This document shows positions 23,401 through 36,336 of a DNA stretch of 64,000 nt, piece after piece. The stretch covers positions 6,944,001-7,008,000 of the forward strand of contig BSBM01000442.1 in the NCBI GenBank assembly GCA_027924585.1, given 5' to 3'. The stretch comes from Larix kaempferi. Lineage: Eukaryota; Streptophyta; Pinopsida; Pinales; Pinaceae. The notes under the pieces were generated by a model. That model made no database searches and was not told where the DNA came from. It saw only the letters and a program-made list of their open reading frames with translations. The translations under genes and the position numbers were made by a program. Numbering within the stretch: position 1 is the first letter of the stretch; each line of letters starts with the position of its first letter.

Positions 23401-25000
23401 TCTATAGAGGGTGAGGGCTGGATGCTGGAGGTTGCTAGAGTCTTTTCTTTATGTGCCTCAATGACTTGGTGTTTGAGGGAGCTAATACTAATCTAGGCAT
23501 TAACCTCTTCACTTCCAATTGAAGGGCTACATATTCTATTGCACTTTGTTTGAACTATAACTCAATAGTTATATCATCTGAAACTAGATTTTGGGCTAAA
23601 AGGGAAGAATTTTCTCCTCTAAGAAAATCTACCTCATATGATAGCTTTTGTTGTTCATCAAGCATTTTATGAGTTATAGGAATAGCCTAATCCATCTAGG
23701 AGCTCTCAAAATATTTTATTCTTTTAGCCTTTTCTTTTAGTAGGGTGATGACATCCATTGTCTCCTGCTTCCCCTTTCCCATGGATGTGAGGTTGGCTTG
23801 TAACTTGTCGTTTTAAGCTTCCAATTCCTTAACCCTGGATTTTAGAAATTGATTCTTGAAATTTACTATCTCTAACTATTTATTATAGATATCACTAGAG
23901 GAAGTATCCTTTAGGTATTTATGGTAGACATTGCTACTAGACCCTTAGGCCACAAAGACATCATCTTCAGGTGGGATTCCTGCTATGTCAAATGTAACCT
24001 AAAAATCCCTCTAGTCTTGGGGATGCATCTCTTTGTAAGTTTTTATGCATGAGATGCTCCAAAGTGGTGATATCCAACTGCATAGTAGTTAGATCATACA
24101 TAGGAAACAACCTGGAATGTGCTTGAGTGTCCATAGTTTCATGTGCTAGTAGATATTTTCTTGTTTTGAACCTTTTCCTTTTCTCTTCCTTTAATACTTA
24201 TAGAGGGTCATAGGTCTCCATGGGATGGGTTACATTTTTCCATGAGGCCTAGTGTCCTACCTCTTGTGAGGAGATAACAATAGGTGTGCTTGTGGCACCT
24301 TCAAATGTTGTAGCAAAAAAAAGGCTAGATAAACTGGAAGGAGGGGTTGAGGGCACTTCCTGTCAAAATGAATCTTCCTCATGTTGAACATTGCTTGGTT
24401 AGGGAAACTCCTATTTTTCCTCTTTCATCTTGAGTGGCGTTTCTTTCATTGTTTCCTCAATTGACCCTTCGCTAGCGGATCCTATCCTAGCCCTTTTTCA
24501 TTCGAGGTGTTCTTTCTTCGCCTCTTCTTCCCTTGATTTTGTCTTCTTTGTTCCTACCATCTCTTTCAGTATGCCTCCAGGATTTACTGTAGTCCTGATA
24601 ATGTATGATACCCATAGTCCTTCTTGATGATTGGATAGAACCATTTAGCCATGCTCATGGGAATTTTTTTCCAAAACCTCTTCACTTTTTGAGGGATGTT
24701 GATGTTCATCCTAATATTTATCCCAAAATGTTAGTCATTGTTGGGATCTCTTGCTCAAAACTGGGGGGAATCTCTTCTAGTATTGTTGAGGTTTGAGAAG
24801 GGGGATTTTCTCCCATCATAGGCCCCATAGTTGGAAATCGTGTGTTCGGGGAGTGAAAGTAGATTGTAATATTTTTTTTTTCAATTTGAGACATGCTTGT
24901 GTCAACCTCCAACCCTAATCCCTTAGGCCTCTACTCAATTTTGAATGGTTATGTGATTCCTTGAACTTCTTTTCCTAGCCCTTAATCCTTTGAGTAACCC
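23400..25000 (-). pseudogene. Decayed coiled-coil ORF, minus strand
   Basis: Read on the minus strand from about 24990 to 23440, long stretches look like protein. An Asp/Ser/Pro-rich part lies near 24912-24718 (a MEVDTSMSQIEKKN start, then PSFEQEIPTM). A Lys/Glu-rich heptad-like part lies near 23920-23440 (KELEAxNDKLQANL, LSYEVDFLRGENSSLL, LQLEVKRL). TAG/TAA stops occur in Gln- or Lys-type contexts. The layout, a variable acidic region then a coiled coil, resembles the ORF at 25912-29310 but on the other strand. No catalytic motif is seen, and I cannot assign a family. Confidence 0.35.
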
Positions 25001-25911
25001 ATGGCTTGTGTTAGTACTGAGAAATTTCAAAGTCTTAGCAGCGGTTTAATAGTCCCTAAGGCTAATAAATGTTATATTTGGCTCCGAGGAGCTAAAGCAA
25101 GGGATCTTCAAGCGAGTGTAGCCACAAAATAACCTTGGGATTGTAACTAGAGGCTAAGGAATAAGGTACTAGGTAATATGAGTGGAACATTGTCAGATTT
25201 GATAAGATATATGATTAAGATTGATGTCGCTCCCATAAAGTGGAAGTAAGGTAATTAAAAACATTGACGAGCTAATCAAGGGAAAGAGATATCAGGTTGA
25301 TGGCTATAATTGATAGCATGTCGATAAAGTGCACCTCGGTTAATTTTGGCCCGAGGGTACGTTATCCTTAAAACCACCAGAGACATGTGTAGCAATATGA
25401 TTGATTGTGCCTCCATACAACACTTTTTCAATACCACCATTCTTTCTGGGTATTACCGCTTATTGAAATAGGAGTGGTTTCCGCTTATAGTGAAATATGG
25501 TAAAGTCTACATGCATGCAAAGGGTGACCACTTGGCGTCCACATCAACCTACCTCTAGCAGACAAGTTCCAAATATGACCCCACTAAAAATCAACCCATC
25601 ATCAAGCAATGTCAAATCAAAATCCACCAAATGTCAAATATCAAACTTGATTTAGCCATTAAGTGGTAAATTATCATTTTCAAAGCCATTGTTTATGCAA
25701 AGAAGACTCTAATTCCCAGCTCCAGTCTACCTAACCAGTTAATCTCAAGAAACTGATAGTCCACATTCACCATCCAACTATTTACCATGTATTTCATTGT
25801 TTCTAAATCTCAGTAATTTATGCCTGTACCGTCATATAAAGTAGTTAATTTTGTGCCCTAATTTACCTTACACAATCTTTTAAACCTACCAATTGAGTAA
25901 CTTTCTCCAAA
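25001..25911. other. Gene-free stretch between two opposed ORF remnants
   Basis: Separates the minus-strand ORF remnant from the plus-strand one starting at 25912. A shared promoter region is possible in principle, but I see no clear TATA box or repeat that would support it. Confidence 0.35.
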
Positions 25912-28900
25912 ATGGTATCTAAATCCAAATCCAAGTTACCTAACCCTAGATTCTCTGGATATGAGCATGTCTATGACCACCAAGCATACATTTTTGATAC
26001 CATTGTCACAAATTTAGACCTGGATTCCACAATCAGAGAAGCCAAAGCCCTAGCCATGGCATATTAGGACACTTGCAACCTATGGAGTTCAAACCTTTCC
26101 AAATCTATTTTCCCCAGAACTGTATACTTCCATGAGTTCATGACATGGCGTTATGCCCACTATTCCCCAAGCAAAAGAGCTATCATGTCCTTTGATTTGT
26201 CCAAAACCCTTTGTTTCATCAGAGGAGATACCCTGCAGAAAATGTTCTGCATCCTAGACTTTTTAGCCTGTTAGACCTTCAATGAAAAAAGCTTTGCCAG
26301 TTCCTATCAAGCACTGCAACCCTTTGATAAACACCAATTCTTGTCCCAACACCCTGATAAGGGCATGGTTATTCCTACAATTCCACCCCCTTATAGTACA
26401 TCATTTTTCTCTGAAAATACCAAGAGAGCTATCTCAATAATCTGCACCATAATAGGTCTTGATGATGACAATACAATGGATAATGTAATCTTAGGCACTT
26501 TTCCCAATCTGACCCCTGCACCAAGCCTCAGTCCTCCAAAGTTTGACTTATGCAACTTCCTAGCAGAGACCATTCATGAGCAATTAGGACAGCTCTCAGC
26601 CATAGAGTGGTTCAAATACCCTTCATTCCTCTTTAACATGTTCCTATACTAGAACTTTGAGCATTACAAGCATATAAATTTGAGGATGTTAGATGAGCAT
26701 GGTATTCAAAGACCTGTGCATGAGTGGACTGATTTAATCATAAGAAGAGCAAACAACTCCAATTATGCATTATTCACAAATAGGGTGATGAATACTAACT
26801 ACAACTTGATTTTTGGTGCCACACCTCCCATAATGTTCCCTGAGAACAAAAATAATTTACAATTCTCTCCAGACATGAGGTTTGGGGACTGTTTTTTATA
26901 TGAAAAATACACAGTGATAAGGGTGTATGGCTTTGAAGAAGATCCATATAAGCTCCAAGTGCATTTTACTCCTAAAATGTTTGCAATGGAATATGTTAGG
27001 TAGAGGTTCATTTCAAATGAAATGCATTTTAGACATTTTAGGCAGCATAGGACCTTTCTCTTGCCCAAGGAAGTAGGCCCTTAAATATAAGAGGGTTAAA
27101 TGCATTGCAATATATGGAGGGTTTCTTAATCCAATTGAATCTTGAGAAAGTAGAGAAAGGGGCCTATGACCCTCATCAGGTTATATCTAATCAAATATTA
27201 GGTAATAAAAATTCTGCCTATGCATGTGCATCTAAACCAAAATGGGAGAAGATTGCAAACAAAGAAAACAAGGAGGAGGTTCTGGAGATTCATAAGAGTT
27301 TGGAGGAGCAAGATGCTACAAAACAATTAGCAGGATAGAAAGGAGGAGTAGAGGATCTCCAAACCGATATGGAGGTGGATGATCCCAAGCAAGGTCCCCA
27401 ATCAAAGAAATCTAGAATACAATTTGAAGGGAAAAACCAAGCAGTAGTAGAGGGGGATGAAACTGAAGAGATGTAACAAGAGATGGAATAGTTGATAGCA
27501 CAACCATCAATAAGACTAAGAGGACCACCAATTAGATACACTCATTACCCCTCTCTGGAGTTCACAATACCCCAAGTTTTACAAGCATCCCCTTCAAGTA
27601 GATGTGTACCAACAAAAATAGATTTTCAAGCAAGGTACAAGGGAATCAGGGAGAGGATTATGAAGTTAATAAATGATACCAGGCTGTAGGTACCAACAAC
27701 AGAGAAAAGGCTCCTTACAGTGGCAGACCATCATGAAGACACTTTCAGATTTTCTATCATAGAGCCTAAAGTGCCAAAGCCTTCAAACCTTAGTGAATGG
27801 AGGGAAGATGAACATACATTGGATGTTAAGCATTTTGGAAAGCTTGACAAGTTGGACTTTTACAAACAAGCTAGTGACATGATTTGCACTGAGTTTGTAA
27901 AGTCAACCAAGGAAGATAGAAAATTGAGAACAAATTTGGAAAGGTTCAAGCAACTCTAGAAGGTAGAAACGTGGACTACAAGAGCAAAGGAGGTAACTAT
28001 CAAGGATCTTGAAGATAAGATAGTAGACTTAGGATCTAATATAGCTGATGAAAACCAAGTTAAATATTTATTACAGAAATACGATAATGAAATATCCCAC
28101 CTGAAAAAGCAATTAAAGGTACCCATTTTAGAGCCCGTTCTGACTTCTGAACTAAGGCAAGTTCAGGTAGAAAAGGAGAAAATTTATGCAAGCATGGTGT
28201 AGTATAAACATTTGGAAAAGGAGAGGGAAACAAAAATAAACGAGTTGCAGATGCAAATATCATCCATGAAGCTGAAAAATATATATTTTTGGCCTAATCA
28301 AAATGTCCAAACCTCATCTCCAAAAGTACCGGATGAAAGGCATCATGTTGCAGAGGCAACATCAGTTGGAAAAGAGTCTAAGGAGCAAGCTGTGGATCAA
28401 GAGGTGATTGATTTGATGGATGAGGATATAGTAGTTCAGAAGCCAGTTCAATAGCCAACTCAAGAACCAGACAATAGAGATAGCAATATTATAGAACTGG
28501 ATACTGAAGTAACCAAAAGGATGAAATAATTTTAGAACTGGAAGGTCAAGTCAATAAGTAGGAAGATGATATCATAGACTTAATAGAGATTGAGATAAAT
28601 TAACTCAAGAGCCATATTACTAAGTTACAATTGGATGTTCAGGAAGAAGAACTCCTAAGAAGGGAAGCTCAAACAATTTGGGATAAGATAGCCCATTTGT
28701 TTCTAACCAAATGGGACTATTGTGAGGTTATACAAGATGATCTAGAAATGGCCACTTCAGCTCAGGAAGAGGCTAGATCAGTTGCAAAACAATTTGGAGA
28801 AATGCCAAAGTAGGCCACTCAAATCATTGACTATCTAAATAGTAGAACCAAGAGACAACTGGTAGATCTTCAAATTGATAATAGAACTCAGCTAATTAAA

Positions 28901-29310
28901 ATAGCTATGCAAATGGTGATGAAGCAAACATATTTGAGAAGGATGCAAGAAAATATAAAGGCAAATTAGTACTTTCAAAGGCCTTTTTAAAGAGGCAATG
29001 AACCTTGGATTACCCTCTCTGTGGGATGGAAATGGGGAGATATATCCAAAAGAAGAGTATAAAAAGAAGTTGAATCAAAAGAGAAATGAGATAATCCAGG
29101 CTGATATTTTGTAAGGGTAAATCATTAAAGAGAAGGCCATTAATAGGCTAAAAAACGAGTTTGAGATTTGGATAACATTGAAGAATATTTTGAGGAGGTT
29201 GGGGCCCATCTCTTATGATAAGACCATTAATGCAAATATATCATTGGTGTCTTTGAAATCCCATTACCATAGGAAAAGAATGGAAATTTGTGGTCTAATA
29301 CCATAAATTA
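25912..29310 (+). pseudogene. Large unassigned repeat-borne ORF with coiled-coil C-terminus
   Basis: The frame starts at ATG 25912 (MVSKSKSKLPNPRFSGYEHV) and stays in one frame to 27003. TAG codons at 26065, 26272 and 26650 replace probable Gln residues. The N-terminal about 360 residues look globular, with aromatic-rich segments, HEFMTWRYAHYSPSKRA, and a GDCFLYEKYTVIRVYG motif near 26886-26935. After a frame change the continuation (27105-28454) is Pro/Glu-rich, then heptad-like (LEDKIVDL near 28006, KYLLQKYDNEISHLKKQLK near 28060, INELQMQISSMKLK near 28230). After another frame change it carries acidic, helical segments to about 29310. No RT, integrase, protease or transposase motif is visible. 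A related frame on the minus strand at 42330-43310 shares the FL..EYTVIR.YG motif. Function unknown; possibly an extra retrotransposon ORF. Confidence 0.45.
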
Positions 29311-30263
29311 GTGTTGCCACATCAGGTGCAAACAATAGGGCAATCATTGGGCCAAACATTAGGGTATCATTCATCACAAGTTCCAAGGTAGTCTATAAAT
29401 CAACCCACTCCTTTAGCTTTTATACCACCTAGAGGTCAGGTCAATATTCAAATGATGCATCAGATGATGGGGCAGTAATTCATACCTCCAGTAAGCCAAC
29501 CAACAAGTCAGTAAGTTAGGCAGCCAAGTACACAACCGAATGTGTACACGAGGGGACAAACATCTCTAGCTAAAGGAAAGAATAAAAGTTCGAGAAAGAG
29601 AAGTTAAAATGTGAAAAAGTCTAGTAGATAGGGGTAAAACTTGAAATGAAAGTGAAAGATTTAGAAGATGGTTACAAAGCAGTTGCGATGAAACACAATT
29701 TTGTTGCAAACTAAAGGCTATAAAAGGCACATCGAACTCATAAATAAAGGCATGCAATTTTTTAGAGGTGCTCTAGGGGATTGTTGAGTCGATGAACTCA
29801 TCTATATGCAATAGAATTTTGTGAGAATAAGATTGTAGAGTATTTGTAGAGACGTTTCTTCCTCTATAATTTGTCTTCCTTCATGTTTTGTCACACCTAT
29901 TCCAGTCCATGCAATTTTTCATGAGATAATACAAAGCTTAGAGCAACAATTTTAGCCGTACTTGTGTTGTCAATATAGGTAGAGTTGAATGTTGGAATTA
30001 ATTATAGAGATTTCATTTTCTATGACCTCTGGTCTAATTTTAGAATGTGTATATGAACTAGCTGTATTTGAAGTTTTCATTTATTGTAGTTTCTGTGCAT
30101 GTTATGCTGCCCAAAAAATTCATATAAACTTGTGAGACATGTACATTTTGTCATAACTACTGAATTCTTTAGATAAATCTCAATACATTGTTCTACCATT
30201 AAATATCAGAGAATTGTCATGCAGGCACCTATGGTATTTTCATTTGTTTCCATATTGTAAATT
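29311..30263. other. No recognisable gene
   Basis: Stop-rich sequence between the ORF remnant and the Tat-like element. It may be the 3' end of the unit that carries the unknown ORF. Confidence 0.4.
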
Positions 30264-30268
30264 CATAT
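30264..30268. repeat. Target-site duplication, left copy (CATAT)
   Basis: CATAT precedes the 5' LTR and recurs at 42054-42058 directly after the 3' LTR. Confidence 0.88.
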
Positions 30269-30992
30269 TGTTAACACCCAAAAAGTGCTCACTAGCTCAT
30301 TTCCTTATTCACATGACCCATTTGTCCACTTTTTCACCATTTGATCCTCTAAAGCCACCAAAAGGTCACCAAAAGACCTTAATACACCCCTTTTTCCACT
30401 CAAAATGAATATTTTTCCTCAAAAAGCATAAAAAACCATCCAAAAGGGTTCAGAATTCCCAAAAATATTAAAAAGGGAATAAAAATATTAAAAATATTCA
30501 AAAAAGGAAAAAGGAGGGAAAATGTACCTAAACCATGTTGGTCAATACCATTGGTTTCCTCAAAACCATAATGGTATTCCCCACCACCAAAAACTATAAA
30601 GAGGTGGTAGGGGCTCCTCACTTTCCATCCATCCATCTTCCTATCCTCATGCTGTAAAAATCTCTCATGAGATTTTGACCATTGTAGCAATCTTGGAGAA
30701 GAGACATTTGGAGCTTGGAGCTACTCACCTTGGAAGTTGCTCAACAATCTTCACCACTTGGAGGTATTACCATTGTAAGCACTTGCTTGCCCCTATTCTT
30801 AATACAAAATTATTTTGTTTATTTTATTTCTTGTTCTTGTTTTCAAATCTTTCCAAGTTTATTATGATATGCACATGCTAGTTTAGTTTTAGATTTAGAT
30901 TTACAATTGTTTTTACTTTTAGTATTTGAAACTGCTATCACCTGTTGATAGGTGCCCATAGCACTAAGCTTGGTTGCAAAACCAAGCCAACA
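30269..30992 (+). repeat. Tat-like 5' LTR
   Basis: TGTTAACACCC...GCCAACA, 724 bp, with a TATAAA box at 30595-30600. An AAGCTTGGTT GCAAAACCAAGC inverted repeat lies at the extreme 3' end (about 30966-30987). Confidence 0.9.
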
Positions 30993-30997
30993 GTTTT

Positions 30998-31012
30998 TGG
31001 CGACTCCGCTGG
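30998..31012 (+). other. Primer-binding site of Tat-like element
   Basis: TGGCGACTCCGCTGG begins five bases after the LTR. Tat/Ogre elements usually use a tRNA-Arg-type primer, and this site would fit that, but the tRNA identity is from memory. The 5-base spacer before TGG is present in the sequence. Confidence 0.7.
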
Positions 31013-31195
31013 CTTCGAATTCTTAGATATCAAATTTTGCTTTAGATCTTAGTTTTTGTTATTTTTAGTCAGTTTAATTCATAGATCTGCCATCCTAGAT
31101 AGCAGATCCATTGCTGTTCTAGATTTTGCCCATTTTTATTTCCATTAACAACCCAAAATTGCCATTTTCGGGTTCGTTTTTCGGCTTTCGTGTAC

Positions 31196-31470
31196 GGCTT
31201 TCTCCTTGCGGCTTTTTGCCCAACAGTCGTGCGGCTCATCGCGACTTCACAGCTCTTTTCCGCGCGGCTCACCGCGGCTTCGCGTCCAATTTGCGTGCTG
31301 CACATCGTGGCTTCGTGGCCATTTGCCGCGTTGCACATCGCGACTGTGTGACAAAATCCCGCGCTGCACATCGTGGCTTCGTGGCTGAAACCCGCGCTGC
31401 CCATCGCGACTGTGTGACAGAAACCCGCGCGGTCCATCGCGGCTGTTCTGCCAAAACCCGCGATGCAAGT
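31196..31470 (+). repeat. CpG-rich 33-bp tandem array in Tat-like leader
   Basis: About seven imperfect 33-bp units of the form CGCGCTGCACATCGTGGCTT plus tail. They stand out by dense CpG in a CpG-poor window. Because 33 is divisible by three, all frames remain open on both strands, giving false 11-residue repeat ORFs (RAAHRGF type). It sits between PBS and gag. Confidence 0.8.
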
Positions 31471-32646
31471 TTTTTCAATTCGGCCAATCCGTTAAAAAAT
31501 TAATTTTTTGCTGTATTTTCTGCCCACTTAGCTATTTTACAGTATTAAAATTCCTGCATTATTACAGCCATATAAATCTTTTTACTATTTAGAATGCACC
31601 TTTAAAAAAGTCTTTTTCAAAATTTTCAGAAATTGAAAGAAGGATTTATTTGCATTTTATCTAGATCAAAATTTTACTGTTTACTTCTACTTTGCCTAAG
31701 CAATTTAAAAAAAAAAGAAATCCATTTATTTCTTGAAGTATTCATATTATTTGCTTTCCTATTTCAAAATCCATTATTGTTGAATAGTTTTTTGCAAAGC
31801 ATTTACATTTTAATTTGAGTTTAAACTACACTTGCACCCACTCTGCCACTAATTTTGAAACTGAGCCTTAAAATTTACCCTAAATTCAACCAACTTTTAA
31901 CCCCACTTGGGGAGCACTTAAAAGAACTTTGTAGTTAGGTAGAATTGAGGGGATAGGTGTTCCAATAACACCCCTCAGTTATTACATTGAGACATAGCTG
32001 TTGTCCATTAGGGAACCAAAATCTCATAGTATTTTTTGGCACGGTCACAACCAGTTTATCAGAGGGCCTCTTCCCTAGGAGGGTTGAAGGCATGAGGATG
32101 GTTCCGGAAGCCTGAGTGGAATACCGAAATCCATTCAGTAACCGAAGGCTATCATTCGCAGTTCTCGGGATATCCCTGTATGGGGGTATTGCAGTAAAAG
32201 GACCAAACGACAGATTCATCTTTTCTGAACATGTCATGAACGGAGTATCCTAGTTGCCATTCTTTAGGATTGATTACCCGGTGTCCCTCCCGGTAGGGGG
32301 ATATCTAGCCATTGATTCAACACTCAATATTGTCTAACTTGGATTTCATCACCTTGTAGAGGATATCGTTTGTTGACTCACAATACTTCTAGTTAGGTGT
32401 TTGCATGATACAATCCACCTTTGGTCTAGTAGCACCTCTTTTTTTCTAGAAGTTGTTTGACTGTTGGTATTCTGACCATTTTTGTTGCATCCCTCCACTT
32501 ATTATAGCACAGCTGCTATAATAAGTGCTTTTTGAGGTTGATTTTTTGGCCTAAGAGCCTTTATTTTCACTCCCCTTTTTGCACCCTTGGTTGCATTAGG
32601 GTTTTGAGTTTTTTATACATCACCATCTTACACTGAATTTTTTTAA
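31471..32646 (+). other. Tat-like element 5' leader, no recognised domain
   Basis: Continues the leader to the gag frame. A 100-codon minus-strand frame at 31935-32237 is open but has no recognised domain. Some Tat/Ogre elements carry an extra ORF here on the plus strand; none is visible. Confidence 0.5.
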
Positions 32647-34836
32647 AACATATATCTCACCATTGAGAATTTTAGACGATCTCGTCGTCTTCAGGGTGAA
32701 CCCCCCCAGTTCAGTCTACTTGGCTGTCCACATCACCGACGTCGAGCCTTATCCCTTGACTCGACACGTCATCGGCCAAACATACAGTCATCCGATTCTG
32801 ACACGCCTCACTTCACATCTGATTCTAAGGCTGAATCTGAAAACCCTACTGAATTATTACCAACCAACCACATGGCTGGAACACAATTCGACCCACTTTT
32901 TACTAGTACTATTGGAGATACATCCACAAACCCTTCTACTGCTGTGCCATCCATGGCAACAACCACCCCTCTAGGCATGCCTAATATGGGGGACACTCCA
33001 CCTTTAGGTATGCCCAACACAGGACTACCTCCTATTATGGGTATGCCAAACATAGGGGTCACACCCCCTCTCATTACTACTCCTATTCCTAACCCCGGTG
33101 TAACCCATGTTGCACTTGGAAACGCTGGCCCATACCAAACCACAACGGTTGGAGGACACATACCTTCAATTCCTAGCATTCCTTTAGGGGCTATTGGACC
33201 ACCACATAATGCCACCATGAATAGTTATGTCCCAGTCACTACACCAGACCCATCTGCTAGTTTACGTTACATGGCTAGTCTGAACTTACCAGACTTAGCC
33301 AGGCTAACCAACGATCCTATCAGGAACAGCACTACATGGCCACCTATGCCTACAAAGCTCCCCTCGGACATACCCAAGTTTGAAGGAAAACCTGGGGAGG
33401 AACCCCAAAACCACATAATGTCTTTTCACCTATGGTGTTCATCTAACTCCATAGTGGATGACTCCATTCATCTAAGACTATTGCAACGAACGTTCACTGG
33501 CTCTGCAGCCAAGTGGTACATCGAAAAACCACATGGGACCCACCAGACTTTTATGTCTCTTGCCTCCACTTTCCTTCAGTTTTTTCAGCTACCTGTACGT
33601 TACAATGCAGGGGTTGAAATACTGTTGTCTTGTAGACAAAACAAAACTACCCACATCACGGACCACATCCATGAGTGGCGCAAGCGTCGTAGCCTCTGTA
33701 AAATTAAACTAGATGACCGTATATTTTTGGACTGGTTCCTTAAATCACTCCTACCCCTCATAGCAAAAGACGTCGCTTCCGAATGACCCCAGTTAGAGGA
33801 AGAAGCTATCCTAAAAGTGCAGCAATTCGACCTAATTTACGCCCAATCAGGCTATCTCTACACCATCATACTAGATGCCCCACGAGGCGATTCTTCACGT
33901 GGTGACGCACCGGGGGCATCACATGCCACTGATGGTATTATTGGCCAGGTCACACCGCAAATTAAACCTTTTAGCATGGTGAGCACCATAAATGCCCCAA
34001 ACCTCTCTAGGGCTACATCTAATTCTGGAGCGACAACTTCCTACGCTCCAACGACTCATCACACTCATGGACCCTCTTGTCCACAACATTGATATGGGAA
34101 AGCGCCATTGGCATATGTACCTCCCACATACTATAACCAACCGGCCACTCAGAACCCGACTTAGTTCCCGCCACAACCAATGTATTACCCACAGCAAGCT
34201 ACAACAGCTAACCCAACACCTCCAATAGCTCAGGGTTACCAACAACCCCAGCAGGTAACTGGACCACCTCTAGCCCCACCAGCTTATTATCCACCACAAC
34301 CTGCTCCCGCACCTGGGGCAAACCAAAATCCTCCCACTGCTCAAGGGCAAGTGTACACACAACACAATCAACCCCAACATCAAAACAACCAACGCAACTA
34401 GGGTGGACAACAAAACCGTGGAAGAGGACATAACTGCGGCAACAACCAACAACAACATCAAGGTCCACCCCCTCCCAATCCTCCGCATAATAACAATGCT
34501 GATCCCCCCAACCAGAATCCGGATTGTCATCCCAGGCAGCCCAAAAACAATAATCTCAGAACAAACCATCCTTGTTCTATCTGCGGGGTCTATGGACACT
34601 ACACTCATGCTTGCCCACATTTGGAGTGAGCTCGGCAACTTTGGACTGATGATGCCCATCGTCAAGGGCAAGCGGCTTCTCAGGTGCCACCCAACCCTCC
34701 ACCACCTCAGCATCAACCTTTGGTGCTGCAAAACCCCTTACCGACCCAAGGCGTAGTGAACACTCAGCCATTAGCTCCCCCTCAGGGCAACGCGCCACCC
34801 CAACAATAGATCACTTATGTCGCTCCTGATCAACCC
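32647..34836 (+). pseudogene. gag: Tat-like gag with zinc knuckle
   Basis: The frame is open from 32647, with the first ATG at 32872 (MAGTQFDPLFTSTIGD). A Pro/Gly/Met-rich N-terminus with GMPN repeats is followed by the capsid domain near 33355-33790 (SDIPKFEGKPGEEPQNHI, AAKWYIEK, ITDHIHEWRKRR). Stops occur at 33784, 34090, 34162, 34399, 34627 and 34807, but the frame is kept. A Gln/Pro/Asn-rich stretch precedes the knuckle CSICGVYGHYTHAC (34573-34614, CX2CX4HX4C). Gag forms particles and packages RNA. The open frame upstream of ATG 32872 lacks an ATG, so 32872 is the natural start unless splicing is used. Confidence 0.8.
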
Positions 34837-36336
34837 ATGTTCGATTCAGGTACCCACCACTTGTTAATGATGTCATCTGCCGATGCCAACCTCCAAACCC
34901 GTCGGAACCAATATGGCTCCACCTCTGAAGCCCCTCTCGCTGACAAAAACACTAACATTCATCCCACAGATCAGACGTTATGTATACCTCCGGCTCCACT
35001 AGATGGCTCTTCTAAAGCGCCTCGCTTCCCACTTCGTCGCATCAACAATAACCCCAACGCTTGCGGTGCGTTGAATTACAGAATTGTAGATGACTTAGCC
35101 CAGTCTCCTGTAGCCATGTCTGCTTTAGAAGTCTTAAAAAACTGTCCTTTACAACACAAGACTTTACTCTCTGCCATTGGCGCTATTGACCCCAATGATT
35201 CACAACTGATGGCATTCAATTCGGACCAATCCGGACCACGCCTACCTTCCACTTTAACATTCCAAGTTTCCGTTTCCGTTCAGAATCTTGTCATCCATCG
35301 GTGCATTATCGATGAGGGTGCCTCTACATGCGTTATGTACACATTCGTTTGGCAGAAGTTGGGATCCCCTACTCTCCAGCAGTCCACCACTGTGTTGCGA
35401 GCCTACGACGGCCGTTCAGCTCAACCCCAAGGTCTATTAGCTAATGTCCCCATCCAGCTGGCTGGTAAAACCGTGCTCATTGACATAGAGGTCATCAATG
35501 CCCAACTCGATTATAACCTCTTACTTGGTCGTAGCTACATGTATGCCATGAGGGCGGTTGCCTCATCCGTTTTTCGTACCATGATGTTCCCCCATGATGG
35601 ACGCATGGTTAAGGTCGACCAACTCACCTATTACGATCCCGAGGCCCCCGCTACACCCGAAAATGTTCTCCCCATGGTTGAACAAATCGTTTGTGGTGTA
35701 ACTACCTCGTTTGTATCGTCCGTGGGACCCGAACTTTACACCGAGTCACCTATGACTTCCACTTTTCCATCGATATCACCCCCTTTTTCGATAACCAAAA
35801 CATCGGATTTGTGCACCCTGTCGCACACCACACAGCAGCCTTCATCACTACCACTAACACCCACAGTGCCTACTCATATTGGCACAACACCAATTCACAC
35901 AATCCCGTTCTTGTTCCCATTCGCCGGAGTGGTCAGTTCGCCAGTAATGGCTACACTCAACCTTCTTGGCTTAACATTAGAGATACCTGTATGGTACTTA
36001 CCTGCTCCGAATCCCCCGCCGACTCCAACTGTTATCCTACAACCGGTGCAACCCATTGTCACCACTAGTCAACCACCTCCCGGTGTCACTACCCCTTCGT
36101 CATCTACGAATCCCCTTCCTCTTATCAAGCCCACTAGGGGCAGAGGCCCACAACCATACACTGTTGTACCCCCTCCCATCACTCATCTGCAAAACAGACC
36201 TCCCCCAATAGTGACTACGACATCAACATCCAGAAACGCTCCACCTCTGTTACAGAACACAAGGGGCAGAGGCCCACCAACTTATAACATTGGACTCATA
36301 ACTCGCACCCCCCCCAGCAACCCCCAAGGTAGCTAA
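34837..36336 (+). pseudogene. pol: Tat-like protease region
   Basis: It continues the gag frame. The aspartic protease core is at about 35225-35640, with the active-site motif IIDEGASTCVM (Asp codon 35311-35313) and LLLGRSYMYAM as the second conserved strand. Here the residue after the catalytic Asp is Glu rather than Ser/Thr, a form I remember from other plant gypsy elements. Downstream is a long Pro/Thr/Ser-rich linker with two RGRGPQPYT/RGRGPPTYN-like repeats near 36135 and 36261. The frame ends at TAA 36334-36336, right after a C-run at 36308-36315 where a frameshift must have happened, since pol continues in another frame. Confidence 0.8.

Noticed and set aside
30966-30990. Terminator-like hairpin at LTR end
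   Set aside because: The inverted repeat is real, but a terminator function in a plant LTR cannot be claimed from it.
31069-31503. Cys/Ala/His-rich ORFs on both strands
   Set aside because: Kept open by the 33-bp array in the Tat-like leader.
31935-32237. Possible extra minus-strand ORF of the Tat-like element
   Set aside because: Open for 100 codons but no recognised domain and no second copy for comparison.
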